From: Leucobacter komagatae
GTDB lineage: Bacteria; Actinomycetota; Actinomycetes; Actinomycetales; Microbacteriaceae
Assembly: GCF_006716085.1 (NCBI RefSeq)
Contig: NZ_VFON01000001.1
Coordinates: forward strand, 1,922,001 to 1,986,000
Direction: 5' to 3'
DNA: 64,000 bases
The notes beneath the pieces were generated by a model that was not told where the DNA came from, searched no databases, and saw only the letters and a list, made by a program, of their open reading frames with translations. Positions 1 to 8,917 of the stretch are shown here, one piece after another (position 1 is the first letter of the stretch; each line of letters opens with the position of its first letter). The position numbers and the translations under genes were made by a program.

Positions 1-27
1 GGTCCAGGGGGATATTCCCCCTGGACC
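1..27. terminator. Perfect 27-bp palindrome, probable terminator
   Basis: Two 12-base arms (GGTCCAGGGGGA and its complement) surround TAT. The stem is strong enough to end transcription, but the gene it would serve lies left of the window and no clear T-run follows, so the strand is undecided. It could equally be a stem of a dispersed repeat. Between it and the decayed tRNA nothing recognisable is seen. Confidence 0.55.
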
Positions 28-180
28 TCATAGAGATCATGCCGTGATGGTCGCCTTAGAGGCGACGACGCGCATTGACACGGTTACAACGAGACGAATT
101 CGTTGCGTGACGACTGGCTTCGCGAGAAATCAACAAAAATGATTTCACCTGAACGGCTGGCTGCTGCAAATTCAGAAGCA

Positions 181-249
181 GAGAACCCACGGGAGCTGTC
201 GGGACTATGGATTAAAAGTCCGTAGCTCTACCGCTGAGCTATAGGGGCC
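181..249 (-). pseudogene. Degenerate tRNA-Lys (anticodon UUU)
   Basis: Read on the minus strand, the 5' half is a normal tRNA: acceptor GGCCCCT, a D arm beginning AGCTCAGCGG, and an anticodon loop CTTTTAA giving UUU (Lys). The anticodon stem has one C-A mismatch. The 3' half is eroded: no GTTCRA T-loop forms, the T stem does not close, and the 3' acceptor strand (TGGGTTC) pairs poorly with the 5' strand. An alignment by eye suggests a full-length copy that lost a few bases in the T arm. It is probably non-functional, either a decayed duplicate or the scar of an old integration at a tRNA-Lys gene. Confidence 0.6.
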
Positions 250-347
250 AACTCCAGTAGCTTACCGGATTCGGTGACGCCAAGATCACCCCGCTCTTAC
301 GCGCCTGCAGTCCGCAGCTCCCCTGCTGCCCGGTCGCAGCCCCGCCC

Positions 348-1238
348 TCACAAGCCGCGAGCGGGGCAGTACCTGTGGGTCTCGACGCGGGAGGTGACGC
401 CCGCGACCGTGTCGGCCACGGACGCGTTCTGCCTAGCGGATTCGACGATCGTGCGCGTGGACTTCGCCGCCCCGCTCACCCGCATGGAGTGCCCGTCAGT
501 ACCGTAGAGGAGCAGCGCCCAGTCTGGCAGCAGCGACAGAATCGCGTCTTGCAGGTTCGCGGAGAGCCACGTCGCGACCGGATCCACTTCCCCAGGCCCC
601 ACCGCAGCGGCCGGGCGCCTCAGGTCGCGGGCAAGCTCCGCGGCGGGGATCGTGAGGGCCATCCACGTGCTGTTGCGCTCGAGGTACGCCTCGAGCTCCG
701 CCCGCGTCGCGGGGAGAAAGGCCTCGTCCTCGATTTCCAGCAGGCACGCGGTGGTGTGCTGTTCGACGATGAAGCGATCCTGCTCGCCGCGCGAGAGTTC
801 CGGCCCAAACGCTTCGGCGGCCCGAAGCAGGCCGTACACGAGCGCGTTGTGGCTCCACGCCCGCCACTCCTCATTGTCACCGCGCAGCCGCATGCCCGTG
901 CGCGGGTCGGTCCAGGCGCTGTCGGCGCGAAGCGCGTTGACTGCTTCAGCTGCCGCTTCGGCGTGCACACGATCCCCAAAGATGATGGTGTCGAGGTACT
1001 GCCCAGGACGCGACGCACCTAAGCCCGAACCCCCACCCGCGGTCTCCGCGAGCAGCCGCATCATGAGCGGATTGAGCGCCTGCAGCAGTATCCCCGCGGC
1101 GATGCCGAGACGCGCCGCCGGGTCGGAGAAGACTCGCCAACTCACGCTGTCGGGGCCGAAGTACCCGTTGTCCGTTCCGTCCGCCGGCGCGTACCCCGAA
1201 CGTGGGGGGCTGTCGGGGAGAGCGGTGTGGTCGGTCAC
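348..1238 (-). CDS. DUF2236 / MpaB-like oxygenase family protein
   Basis: About 296 residues of the DUF2236 (latex-clearing protein / MpaB-like, oxygenase-related) family. The family's N-terminal signature is visible as GYFGPDSVSWRVFSDP around residues 25-40, and a WSHNALVYGLL segment in the middle matches the conserved W-x-H region thought to help bind a haem or metal. No signal peptide is seen. The GTG start is chosen because the family motif begins just after it and a GAGAAAG ribosome site precedes it; the frame stays open further upstream but would run into the regulator gene. It lies about 100 bases downstream of the LuxR gene on the same strand and may be co-transcribed. The substrate is unknown. 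Confidence 0.7.
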   Translation of the reverse strand: MTDHTALPDSPPRSGYAPADGTDNGYFGPDSVSWRVFSDPAARLGIAAGILLQALNPLMMRLLAETAGGGSGLGASRPGQYLDTIIFGDRVHAEAAAEAVNALRADSAWTDPRTGMRLRGDNEEWRAWSHNALVYGLLRAAEAFGPELSRGEQDRFIVEQHTTACLLEIEDEAFLPATRAELEAYLERNSTWMALTIPAAELARDLRRPAAAVGPGEVDPVATWLSANLQDAILSLLPDWALLLYGTDGHSMRVSGAAKSTRTIVESARQNASVADTVAGVTSRVETHRYCPARGL

Positions 1239-1341
1239 GGGGTCTGGCTTTCTCGGGGGTTTCGCGCTCGCCGAACTGGCGCGCTCCACCACTATGAACG
1301 AGATCGCCACCTGACACACCGAACTGCGTAGGCTTCTGGCA

Positions 1342-3459
1342 CTAATCGCGTAGGGTACCGCCGCCAGCCGGCGGGAGCAGCTGGCGCCGGTCACTCACAC
1401 CGAGTTTCGCGTAGGCGCGCTGCAGGTGCCCCTCGACCGTGCGCTGTGAGAGGAACAGTTCATCAGCGATCTCGACGTTCGAGAGGCCCGACGCCGCCCG
1501 CGCGCACACCTCGATCTCGCGGGCGGTGAGCAGCGCGGGGTCGACCCGAACCCGAGCAAGGCGCGGGGTGTTCACGCCGGGCAGCTGGTCGGCGAGCTCC
1601 GCCGCTTGAGTGAGAAGCGCCTGGGAGCGGAGCTTATTTCCCGCCTCGCGCTCAGCGCGCGAGGCTGCCGAGAGCAGTTCCGCAGCGAACAGCGTGTGCC
1701 CGTCGGCGTGCATCGAGCTCGCAGCGTCTTCGACCCGCTCGGGGTCGGAGGCCAGCCTGAGCGCCGCGGCTCGCTGTCCTTCCACTCCGACAGCGGAAGC
1801 GGAGAGCGCGTCGAGGGAGGGTGTGAGGCCGAGCCGCCAGGCCTCGTGTTCAAGGCGCATCACCTGGAGTTTCAGCCCCGCCGCCTTCGCACGCGCGATC
1901 AGCGCAGCTGTCTCTCGCCGCGCCTCGTCGGGTCCATCAACGAGCAGGATCGCAGAGAGCGCGAACCGCTCTGCCTCGGGCCGCAGCATCTGTCCGCTCC
2001 ACGGTGGCCCCTCGCGGTACACACCGAGCAGCTCGCGCGCCTGCTCGACGTTTTCGAGCATCGCCGCTGCCCCAGCGCCGAGCGCCGCGGCGAAACCAGC
2101 GATGCCGAGCGGATCACCGAGCTCTGTCAGGGCAAGCACCTGGTGGGTGAGGTCGAGCGCCTCCTGAGCGCGCCCGTACTCAATCGCGGCGTGCGCCCGC
2201 GAGGCAATAAAGAGCCCGTGGTCGACTCCGAGCCTGTCCCAGTTAATGGCGCTCACGCGCAGCGCGTGGGTGAACTCGTGAGCCCCCTCGGAGATGATCG
2301 CGAGGTGAAGCGAGTAGAGCAGCGCCCCGCTGTCAGGGCCCGAGACCCTGGCCCAGAGTTCGCTCTCGATCAGCCCGAAGCCGCGTTCGATCGCCGCAAT
2401 CGGGCGGCCGGCGTAGGCCTCGTGCGCCATCGCGACCGCAACAAGGCTGAGGCGCAACGTGGGTGAGAACTGTTCGTTCGCCGCCCAGTCCTCGAACTGA
2501 CCAACGTCAAACTCTTCGCCGACGTGCGAGAGCCAGAGTGCGCTGCTCGCCCGGAAGTACTCGCTGTCGCCGGGCTGCGGGGTGAGGAGCCGCATGGCGT
2601 GGCCGTGGTCACCGGAGCCAGACTCTATTCTGCCCGCGAGCAGGCGAGCCTCTTCGTCACCCTCGGCGATGAGCGGAGCGAGGAGCGAGAGGATCTGATC
2701 CTGCCCCGTCGCCGGTACGCCAGTCGCGCAGTGCGCAAACCACTCCTCGGCGGCCTGCTGCGCCGCTTCAGACGACTCAGTCGTCTGCTCTCGCGCAAGC
2801 ACCAGGTACCCGCGTGCGCTCACGAAGCGCCCCTCGCACTCGGCACGCCGCGCCGCAAGCGCGAGCTCGGCTGGGACACCCCCGGCCGCGATGAGCATGT
2901 GGGTCACGGAGCTGGCATTGACGGGCTGCTGCAGTTGCGCTTCGAGCATTACCTTGGCATCGGTCGTGTCGATCTCGCCGAGCGTGACGTTCACCGTGTC
3001 GGCTCGGGCGGCAAGGCGCCGAAACTCCTCAGGAAGCTCCTCGGTATTTCGAACGGCGAGCACGGGTTGCAGGATCCCGACCGCCGCGAGCTGCGTCACG
3101 ATCGCGGCGGTCGCGGCGTCGACGTGCTCGGCATCGTCGATGAACACGCGAAGCGGGTCTCCGGCGAACCGCTCCGCGAGCGCCCGCGAGGCTGCCAGCG
3201 GGTCGCTCGAGTAAAGCGCGAACTCGGGTACCCGGGTCGCGAGCGACGCGAGGTGCGAGAACGCGATATCACTGAGGGCTCGGCTGCCGAGCATGGTGAG
3301 GGACGTTTCCGCCCGTGGCGCCGAGGCCGCGCCCAGCCGCCAAAGCAGGGTGGAACGACCGAACCCGCGGTCGGCGCGGACCGCGAGTGCCGAGCCCGCG
3401 CTGAGCGCGCCGAACGCCCGCGCTTCGGCCGCGCTCCGGGAGGGCATGGTCGGCACCAT
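1342..3459 (-). CDS. Large LuxR-type transcriptional regulator (LAL-like)
   Basis: About 705 residues. The N-terminus carries a weakly conserved P-loop region ([13 protein letters not shown]) and a Walker-B-like [12 protein letters not shown], followed by a long helical, TPR-like middle and a C-terminal LuxR helix-turn-helix ([18 protein letters not shown]... then [11 protein letters not shown]). This is the layout of large ATP-binding LuxR (LAL/MalT-like) regulators, although the P-loop departs from GxxGxGKST (Arg replaces Lys), so nucleotide binding is uncertain. The chosen ATG has GGGAG at good spacing; an ATG 45 bases further upstream has no ribosome site and abuts a palindrome. Its likely target is the adjacent oxygenase gene, an inference from position only. 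Confidence 0.75.
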   Translation of the reverse strand: MVPTMPSRSAAEARAFGALSAGSALAVRADRGFGRSTLLWRLGAASAPRAETSLTMLGSRALSDIAFSHLASLATRVPEFALYSSDPLAASRALAERFAGDPLRVFIDDAEHVDAATAAIVTQLAAVGILQPVLAVRNTEELPEEFRRLAARADTVNVTLGEIDTTDAKVMLEAQLQQPVNASSVTHMLIAAGGVPAELALAARRAECEGRFVSARGYLVLAREQTTESSEAAQQAAEEWFAHCATGVPATGQDQILSLLAPLIAEGDEEARLLAGRIESGSGDHGHAMRLLTPQPGDSEYFRASSALWLSHVGEEFDVGQFEDWAANEQFSPTLRLSLVAVAMAHEAYAGRPIAAIERGFGLIESELWARVSGPDSGALLYSLHLAIISEGAHEFTHALRVSAINWDRLGVDHGLFIASRAHAAIEYGRAQEALDLTHQVLALTELGDPLGIAGFAAALGAGAAAMLENVEQARELLGVYREGPPWSGQMLRPEAERFALSAILLVDGPDEARRETAALIARAKAAGLKLQVMRLEHEAWRLGLTPSLDALSASAVGVEGQRAAALRLASDPERVEDAASSMHADGHTLFAAELLSAASRAEREAGNKLRSQALLTQAAELADQLPGVNTPRLARVRVDPALLTAREIEVCARAASGLSNVEIADELFLSQRTVEGHLQRAYAKLGVSDRRQLLPPAGGGTLRD

Positions 3460-3504
3460 CGTGCTCGCTCCCGCCCCACCCCCCTGTGGATCCCCTAGGT
3501 GCAT

Positions 3505-3521
3505 GCTTGTAGATTACAAGC
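3505..3521. promoter_or_regulatory. 17-bp palindrome upstream of the LuxR gene
   Basis: GCTTGTA and its complement flank GAT, a perfect 7+3+7 palindrome about 45 bases upstream of the preferred start of the regulator gene. Size and symmetry fit a dimer operator, perhaps for autoregulation. No factor can be assigned. Confidence 0.35.
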
Positions 3522-3585
3522 CAAACCGAATGTTTACCCGAGTTCTGCCGTTCCGTGACAGGAGAATATTCGGGGGTAGACGATC

Positions 3586-4212
3586 TCAGTGGATGACCAA
3601 CAAGACCGCTGCGACAAGCACGAAGAGCGCGCCAAAAACCGTGTTCAGCACCCGTTGCCCCCGCACGGTCGACGCGAAGCGGCCGAACGGCTTCGCCGCG
3701 GCGGCGTAGAAGAACCACATCACGAGCACGTCAACAACGACCGCCGTCGCCCCGAGAATGACGTACTGCGGGAGCTGCGGCTGATCGAGGCGTACGAACT
3801 GCGGGATAAAGGCGAGGAAGAACACGATCGCCTTTGGGTTCAGTAGGTTGACCCACAGGCCACGCAGCAGCATCGCCCGGTTCGTCACGTGCGGCACGAC
3901 AACAACGTCACCGGCGGTCGCAGGTGCGGGCTTCGTGAGGGCCATCCGCACACCGAGGTAGATGAGGTACGCCGCGCCAGCGTACCGGATGCCCGCGAAG
4001 AGAGCTGGCGACTTCGCGACGAACACCCCGACGCCTGCGGCGACGATCACGATGTGCACGATGAGGGCGACGACCTGCCCGACGATGCCCCAGATCGATC
4101 GCCGCCAGCCGCTCGCGAGGGCGTTCGACATCGTGTTGATTGCGCCGGCTCCGGGAGTGAAGCTAATCACGATGCACGCGGTCAGCAGCGAGAGCCAGAG
4201 GGAAAACGACAC
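3586..4212 (-). CDS. LysE/RhtB family amino-acid exporter
   Basis: A 208-residue membrane protein with about six hydrophobic helices. The family N-terminus is clear (LWLSLLTACIVISFTPGAGA, where the TPG turn is diagnostic), as is the NPKAIVFFLAFIPQF segment in the middle. Members export amino acids or related metabolites by proton exchange; the substrate cannot be read from sequence. The GTG start places this motif at the usual distance from the N-terminus. It lies 37 bases downstream of pdxS on the same strand, with a hairpin in the gap covering the normal ribosome-site position, so expression may be attenuated relative to pdxS. Confidence 0.8.
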   Translation of the reverse strand: MSFSLWLSLLTACIVISFTPGAGAINTMSNALASGWRRSIWGIVGQVVALIVHIVIVAAGVGVFVAKSPALFAGIRYAGAAYLIYLGVRMALTKPAPATAGDVVVVPHVTNRAMLLRGLWVNLLNPKAIVFFLAFIPQFVRLDQPQLPQYVILGATAVVVDVLVMWFFYAAAAKPFGRFASTVRGQRVLNTVFGALFVLVAAVLLVIH

Positions 4213-4236
4213 CCGACCAGTGTAGTTCTGGTCGGG
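4212..4236 (-). promoter_or_regulatory. Hairpin between pdxS and the LysE gene
   Basis: CCCGACCAG and its exact complement CTGGTCGGG are separated by seven bases. The stem ends on the first base of the GTG start of the exporter, so it would occlude that start in mRNA. It could be a weak pdxS terminator, an attenuator or an operator. Confidence 0.4.
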
Positions 4237-4249
4237 GCCGTACCCCCGC

Positions 4250-5158
4250 TTACCAGCCGCGCTCGGCGAGCCTGTGCGGCGCGGGCAGGTCTGCGACGTT
4301 GATGCCAACCATCGCCTCTCCGAGCCCGCGTGAGACCTCGGCGATCACGCCAGCGTCCCTGAAGTTCTGCGTCGCCCGCACGACCGCGACCGCCCGGCGC
4401 TCGGGGTCGTGCGACTTGAAGATGCCCGAGCCAACGAACACGCCGTCGGCTCCGAGCTGCATCATCATCGCGGCGTCTGCGGGCGTCGCGATACCGCCGG
4501 CCGTGAAGAGCGGCACGGGCAGGCGGCCGTCGCGGGCGACCTGGGTGACGAGGTCGAGCGGCGCCTGGAGCTCCTTCGCCGCGACGAACAGCTCGTCCGA
4601 GCTCAGCGCGCTGAGCCTTGCTATCTCGGCCTTGATCGTGCGGATGTGCCGCGTCGCCTCCGAGACGTCGCCCGTTCCAGCTTCTCCCTTCGACCGGATC
4701 ATCGCGGCACCCTCTGCGACCCGCCGCAGCGCCTCGCCCAGATTCGTCGCGCCGCACACGAACGGTACGTCGAACTCGCGCTTGTTAATGTGGTGCACGT
4801 AGTCCGCTGGCGAGAGCACCTCGCTCTCATCGACGTAGTCGACGCCGAGGGCCGCAAGCACCTGTGCTTCGACGAAGTGGCCGATGCGGGCCTTCGCCAT
4901 GACTGGGATCGACACCGCCGCCCGAATCCCGTCGATGAGGTCGGGGTCGCTCATGCGTGCGACGCCGCCCTGCGCGCGAATGTCGGCGGGCACGCGCTCC
5001 AGCGCCATCACGGCGACCGCGCCCGACTGCTCGGCGACTCGCGCCTGCTCGGCGGTCACGACGTCCATGATGACGCCGCCGCGGAAGCGGTCGGTGAGCG
5101 CGGCGTGCGCGGCGTTGTGCGGCTGGTAGGCGGATGTGGGCTGTGTCTGATCGTTCAT
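4250..5158 (-). CDS. pdxS: Pyridoxal 5'-phosphate synthase, PdxS subunit
   Basis: A 302-residue TIM-barrel lyase that builds PLP from ribose 5-phosphate, glyceraldehyde 3-phosphate and ammonia supplied by PdxT. The PdxS signatures are intact: [13 protein letters not shown] near residues 27-38, the Schiff-base lysine in [13 protein letters not shown] (K89), the second lysine in [10 protein letters not shown] (K157) and the phosphate-binding [20 protein letters not shown]. The ATG follows GAGAGG at suitable spacing. The usual partner pdxT is not adjacent; a LysE exporter follows instead, so the glutaminase must be encoded elsewhere. Confidence 0.96.
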   Translation of the reverse strand: MNDQTQPTSAYQPHNAAHAALTDRFRGGVIMDVVTAEQARVAEQSGAVAVMALERVPADIRAQGGVARMSDPDLIDGIRAAVSIPVMAKARIGHFVEAQVLAALGVDYVDESEVLSPADYVHHINKREFDVPFVCGATNLGEALRRVAEGAAMIRSKGEAGTGDVSEATRHIRTIKAEIARLSALSSDELFVAAKELQAPLDLVTQVARDGRLPVPLFTAGGIATPADAAMMMQLGADGVFVGSGIFKSHDPERRAVAVVRATQNFRDAGVIAEVSRGLGEAMVGINVADLPAPHRLAERGW

Positions 5159-5301
5159 GTTCACCACCCTCTCGAGCGTTTTGGTTTCCTTCAAGGCCCA
5201 CTTTGAGCGTGTCGCAATGGACCACTTGCCGCACCGGCTCGTGGGCCCGCCTGGCCTGTGGGAAGGCTCCGATCTACCTCTGACGGCCCTAGAATCTGGG
5301 T

Positions 5302-6483
5302 ATGCGATCCCTCTCCCGCGCCCTGCCGCGCCGCGCAGCCACGCTCCTCGCCGCCAGCGCCGCTCTGGCCGCGGGACTGATGGGGTGCGCGGCCGAGCCA
5401 GCGACGGCACCGCCCGCGCCGACGTCGACCGCGCCAACCACACCGCCGCCACCCCCGCCGGAGGAGCTGCGCGCCGCCGCGGCCCGCGACTGGGTGGCGG
5501 CAGCATCGACCCGAGAGTTGGCCGGCAGCGTGATCATGGCCTCGATTCCGACGACCGACCCGGTGCAACTGCACCAGCTCATGCTCGACTCCGGCATCGG
5601 CGGGTTCATCATCATGGGCGCGAACGTGCCGGGCACCCCCGAAGAGCTTGGCGCCCTCACCGCGCAGCTCACGACAGACGAGGCACTCCCGCCGCTCGTC
5701 GCCATCGACGAGGAGGGTGGGCTCGTGACCCGCCTACCGTGGGACACGCTCCCGGGCGCCGACACGCTGCGGGGCGAACCCGCCCAGACGACCGCCGACG
5801 CGTTCCGCGGCCGCGCCGACCTGCTGAGCGCTGCCGGCATCAACGTCAATTTCGGGGTCGTCGCCGACGTGACCGGCGACGAGTTCAGCTTCATCTTCGC
5901 GCGCTCACTCGGAAACACGGGCCCCGAGGCCGCGCCGCGCGTCGCAGCCGCCGTCGAGGGCGAGCGGGGGCGCATCGCGACAACGCTCAAGCACTTCCCC
6001 GGGCACGGAGTCACCGCGGCTGACTCGCACACCGCGATCCCGCAGGCGGAGCTGTCGCTCACCGACTGGCGCTCCGACACGGCTGCACCGTTCTCGGCGG
6101 GCATCGAGGCCGGAGCCGAGCTGCTCATGTTCGGCCACCTCGCTTACACGGCCGTCTCCCCCTCGCCTGCCTCGCTCTCGCCCGAGTGGTACGCGATCGC
6201 GCGCGACGAGCTCGGCTTCGAGGGCGTCACCGTCACCGATGACCTCGGCATGCTCCGCTCGAGCGGCGTCCCCGAGTATCAGGATCCCGTCGCCACAACC
6301 GTCACCGCGCTCTCCGCGGGCGCAGACCTCGCGCTCACCGTCATCGGCATGGACGCCGCGGGCGTGACAGCGCTCGTCGACGGGGTGACGGCCGCGGTCG
6401 CGTCGGGCGCGCTCTCGGAGGATCGGCTGCGCGAGGCCGCAACTCGCGTAACGCTGCTGCGGTTGGAGCTCGCGGGGGCGTAG
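5302..6483 (+). CDS. Glycoside hydrolase family 3 lipoprotein, NagZ-like
   Basis: 393 residues. The N-terminus is a lipoprotein signal ending in the lipobox LMGC (Cys29), followed by a Pro/Thr-rich linker to about residue 53. The catalytic domain shows KHFPGHG followed by the D-S-H triad segment ADSHTAIPQ, and [10 protein letters not shown], whose aspartate is the GH3 nucleophile. This is the one-domain arrangement of beta-N-acetylglucosaminidases that trim peptidoglycan sugars. The protein should be anchored on the outer face of the membrane. It is transcribed divergently from pdxS. Exact substrate preference is inferred from family only. Confidence 0.85.
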   Translation: MRSLSRALPRRAATLLAASAALAAGLMGCAAEPATAPPAPTSTAPTTPPPPPPEELRAAAARDWVAAASTRELAGSVIMASIPTTDPVQLHQLMLDSGIGGFIIMGANVPGTPEELGALTAQLTTDEALPPLVAIDEEGGLVTRLPWDTLPGADTLRGEPAQTTADAFRGRADLLSAAGINVNFGVVADVTGDEFSFIFARSLGNTGPEAAPRVAAAVEGERGRIATTLKHFPGHGVTAADSHTAIPQAELSLTDWRSDTAAPFSAGIEAGAELLMFGHLAYTAVSPSPASLSPEWYAIARDELGFEGVTVTDDLGMLRSSGVPEYQDPVATTVTALSAGADLALTVIGMDAAGVTALVDGVTAAVASGALSEDRLREAATRVTLLRLELAGA

Positions 6484-6699
6484 ATGGGTGGGCCGCCCCG
6501 CCCGGCAGCCGCCCCGCCCGGCGGCGCCCGCCACTTCGCCCCTTCCCCGCGGCGCACCCCCTTCCCAACAGTCGGTAAGCGACGCTTCGGAGGGGAACTG
6601 CATGTTCGGCGAGACCGCTCGGAGAAGAGCGTGGCCAGGCAGTACAACCGCGGCGCATGCACAGCCCCGGCGAGCGCACTCACGGTCGAAGCGAAGAAA

Positions 6700-6775
<76 letters not shown>

Positions 6776-6895
6776 GTGCGAGCTTCACGCCCGTACAGCG
6801 AACCACTTTATCAGCGCCGGACCGCGCGCGTAAAATTCGGCGCGCGGAAAACTGTCGCCGACGCCGAGAGGCCGAAAAGCAGAGCAGCCGACCGG

Positions 6896-7714
6896 TTACG
6901 CGGCCCGGTTCGGCAGCACGATCCGCTGCCCCGTCACCGGATGGCGGATCACCTCGACCGGCGTGCGGTACACATCGGTGAGCACATCGGCCTCAAGCAC
7001 CTCGTCGGGTGCGCCGTTCGCGACAATCTTGCCCTGCCGCAACAGCGCGATCCGGTCGGAGTAGGCGCTCGCAAGGTTCAGGTCGTGCAGCACGATGAGC
7101 ACCGCGTCGCCGGCGGCGGCGCGCTCGCGGGCGAGCGTCAGCACGGCCTCCTGGTGCCCGAGGTCGAGCGCGGCGGTCGGCTCGTCGAGCATGAGCACGC
7201 CGGTGCGGCCGGCGATCACCCGGGCGAAGGCGGTGCGGGCACGCTCTCCGCCAGACAGCGACGGGACCCTGCGGTGCCCGAGGTGGCCGATGTCGGTAGC
7301 CGCGATGGCCTCACCGATCGCCTCGTTGTCGTCGTCCTCGAGCGGCGTGCGGCGCCACGGCGCTCGCCCCATCTCTACGACCTGGTGCACGGTGAACGGG
7401 AACAGCAGCTGGTTCTCTTGCAGCAGCACGGAGCGGCGGCGCGAGAGGTCAACGAGCGACCAGTCGTCGAGCGACTTGCCCCCGAACTGCACGCCGCCGG
7501 CGTCGGGTTCAACGTCGCCCGAGAGGAGGCTCAAGAGCGTTGACTTCCCGGCGCCGTTCGGCCCGAGCAGCGAGAGCACCTCGCCGGCGCGAACATCGAG
7601 CGAGACGCTATCGAGCAGCTTCTTGCGCCCGCGCTCAATGGTGACGGCGTCGGCGGCGCAGACGACGGTGCCGCGCTCGGCGACTGTCGGGAGTGCGATG
7701 TGTCGTGCGTTCAT
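6896..7714 (-). CDS. hmuV: Haem ABC transporter ATP-binding protein
   Basis: 272 residues, a single ABC ATPase domain: Walker A LGPNGAGKST, Q-loop in VLLQENQLLFPF, signature SLSGGERARTAF, Walker B VLMLDEPTAALD and the H-loop in VLHDLNLA. With HmuU it should energise import of haem delivered by HmuT. The ATG overlaps the stop codon of hmuU by one base (TAATG) and has GGGAGG upstream; a GTG nine bases earlier sits too close to that ribosome site. FecE-like siderophore ATPases are similar, but the neighbouring HmuT and nearby HtaA genes favour haem. Confidence 0.9.
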   Translation of the reverse strand: MNARHIALPTVAERGTVVCAADAVTIERGRKKLLDSVSLDVRAGEVLSLLGPNGAGKSTLLSLLSGDVEPDAGGVQFGGKSLDDWSLVDLSRRRSVLLQENQLLFPFTVHQVVEMGRAPWRRTPLEDDDNEAIGEAIAATDIGHLGHRRVPSLSGGERARTAFARVIAGRTGVLMLDEPTAALDLGHQEAVLTLARERAAAGDAVLIVLHDLNLASAYSDRIALLRQGKIVANGAPDEVLEADVLTDVYRTPVEVIRHPVTGQRIVLPNRAA

Positions 7715-8781
7715 TATCCCCACCCTCCCGAGCGCTTGCGAGTTCGCCTGAGCAGCCAGAAGAAGAACGGGCCGCCAACGAGCGCGGTGAGAATGCCGAT
7801 CGGCAGCTCGGCCATCGGCACGAGCGTGCGCGCGGCAAGGTCGGCGAGCGTCATGAGCAGCGCGCCCGCAAGCGCAGTCGCGGTCACGAGCGGCAGGTGG
7901 GCGGGGCCGAGAATCATGCGCATGAGGTGCGGGATCACGAGGCCGACGAACGAGATGATGCCCGCGAACGCGACCGCCGCACCGACGAGCAGCGAGACGA
8001 CGAGGATCATGCCGATCCGCAACAGCTCAACGTTCACTCCAAGGTGGCGCGCGTTGCGCTCTCCGAGGGCGAGGAGATCCAGCTTCCGCGACGACACGTA
8101 GGCGGCGATGAGGCCGATAGCGATGATCGGCGTGACGACGAGCACCTGCGACCAGCTCATCCCCTTCAGGCTGCCGAGCTGCCAGAAGACAATCGCCTCG
8201 CGCGACTGCGTGTCGCCCATGAAGGTGAGCGCCGCGATCGCGGCGCCGCCGATCGCGTTGACGGCGATACCGGTGAGCACGAGCGTGACGACCTCGGTGC
8301 GACCGTCGGCCCGGCTCATCGAGTAGACGATGAGCGTCGCGATGAGGCCCGTGATGAACGCGAGGATCGCCGTCGTCCACTGGCCGAAGACCGTGAGGCC
8401 GAACACAATCGAGATGCCCGCTCCAACCGCGGCGCCCGACGAGATGCCGATGACGCCGGGCTCGGCGAGCGGGTTCCCGAAGATCGCCTGCATGATGAGG
8501 CCGGAAACCGAGAGCCCGATACCGATGAGCACGGCCATCGCGACGCGCGGGAAGCGGATCGCCCAGAGCGCCTCATCGCCAGCGGGCACCGTCGGCAACG
8601 GCAGCCAGTCGATGCCAACGCGGTGCAGGATCGAGCCGAGCACCTCCTGCGGCGGGATCGCGAGCTGGCCGGTGCCAGCAGACACGAGCACGCTGAGAAC
8701 GAGCAGCACAGCAAGGACTGCGAAGAGGATGGGTGCGCGACTGCTCCGTCGTGTAGGCGATGTGCGGCCTGTGCTATTCAT
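7714..8781 (-). CDS. hmuU: FecCD-family haem ABC permease
   Basis: A 355-residue membrane protein of the BtuC/FecCD class with about nine to ten helices. Characteristic segments are IRFPRVAMAVLIGIGLSVSG, GNPLAEPGVIGISSGAAVG (the loop contacting the binding protein) and the C-terminal GLVIPHLMRMILGPAH. It forms the membrane channel with HmuV, whose gene overlaps its stop. hmuT is divergent, about 135 bases away, so one control region between them can serve the whole system. Confidence 0.9.
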   Translation of the reverse strand: MNSTGRTSPTRRSSRAPILFAVLAVLLVLSVLVSAGTGQLAIPPQEVLGSILHRVGIDWLPLPTVPAGDEALWAIRFPRVAMAVLIGIGLSVSGLIMQAIFGNPLAEPGVIGISSGAAVGAGISIVFGLTVFGQWTTAILAFITGLIATLIVYSMSRADGRTEVVTLVLTGIAVNAIGGAAIAALTFMGDTQSREAIVFWQLGSLKGMSWSQVLVVTPIIAIGLIAAYVSSRKLDLLALGERNARHLGVNVELLRIGMILVVSLLVGAAVAFAGIISFVGLVIPHLMRMILGPAHLPLVTATALAGALLMTLADLAARTLVPMAELPIGILTALVGGPFFFWLLRRTRKRSGGWG

Positions 8782-8874
8782 GCTCGCGCGAGACGCTTTC
8801 TAGGAGATCTGGGCGCGCGGGGCGCCGTGTACGTGCGAGCCTTCTGAAAGAACTCACACTTCATCATATCTTCG

Positions 8875-8893
8875 TGAGGTTAAGCTTGCTCAG
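8875..8893. promoter_or_regulatory. Candidate DtxR/IdeR iron box upstream of hmuT
   Basis: TGAGGTTAAGCTTGCTCAG matches the left half of the actinobacterial iron-box consensus TTAGGTTAGGCTAACCTAA well (GAGGTTA) but the right half poorly. It sits between divergent hmuU and hmuT, the expected place for iron-dependent repression. The match is partial, so this is a candidate only. Confidence 0.4.
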
Positions 8894-8917
8894 GTCATAC
8901 ATATGAAAAGGGGATCG

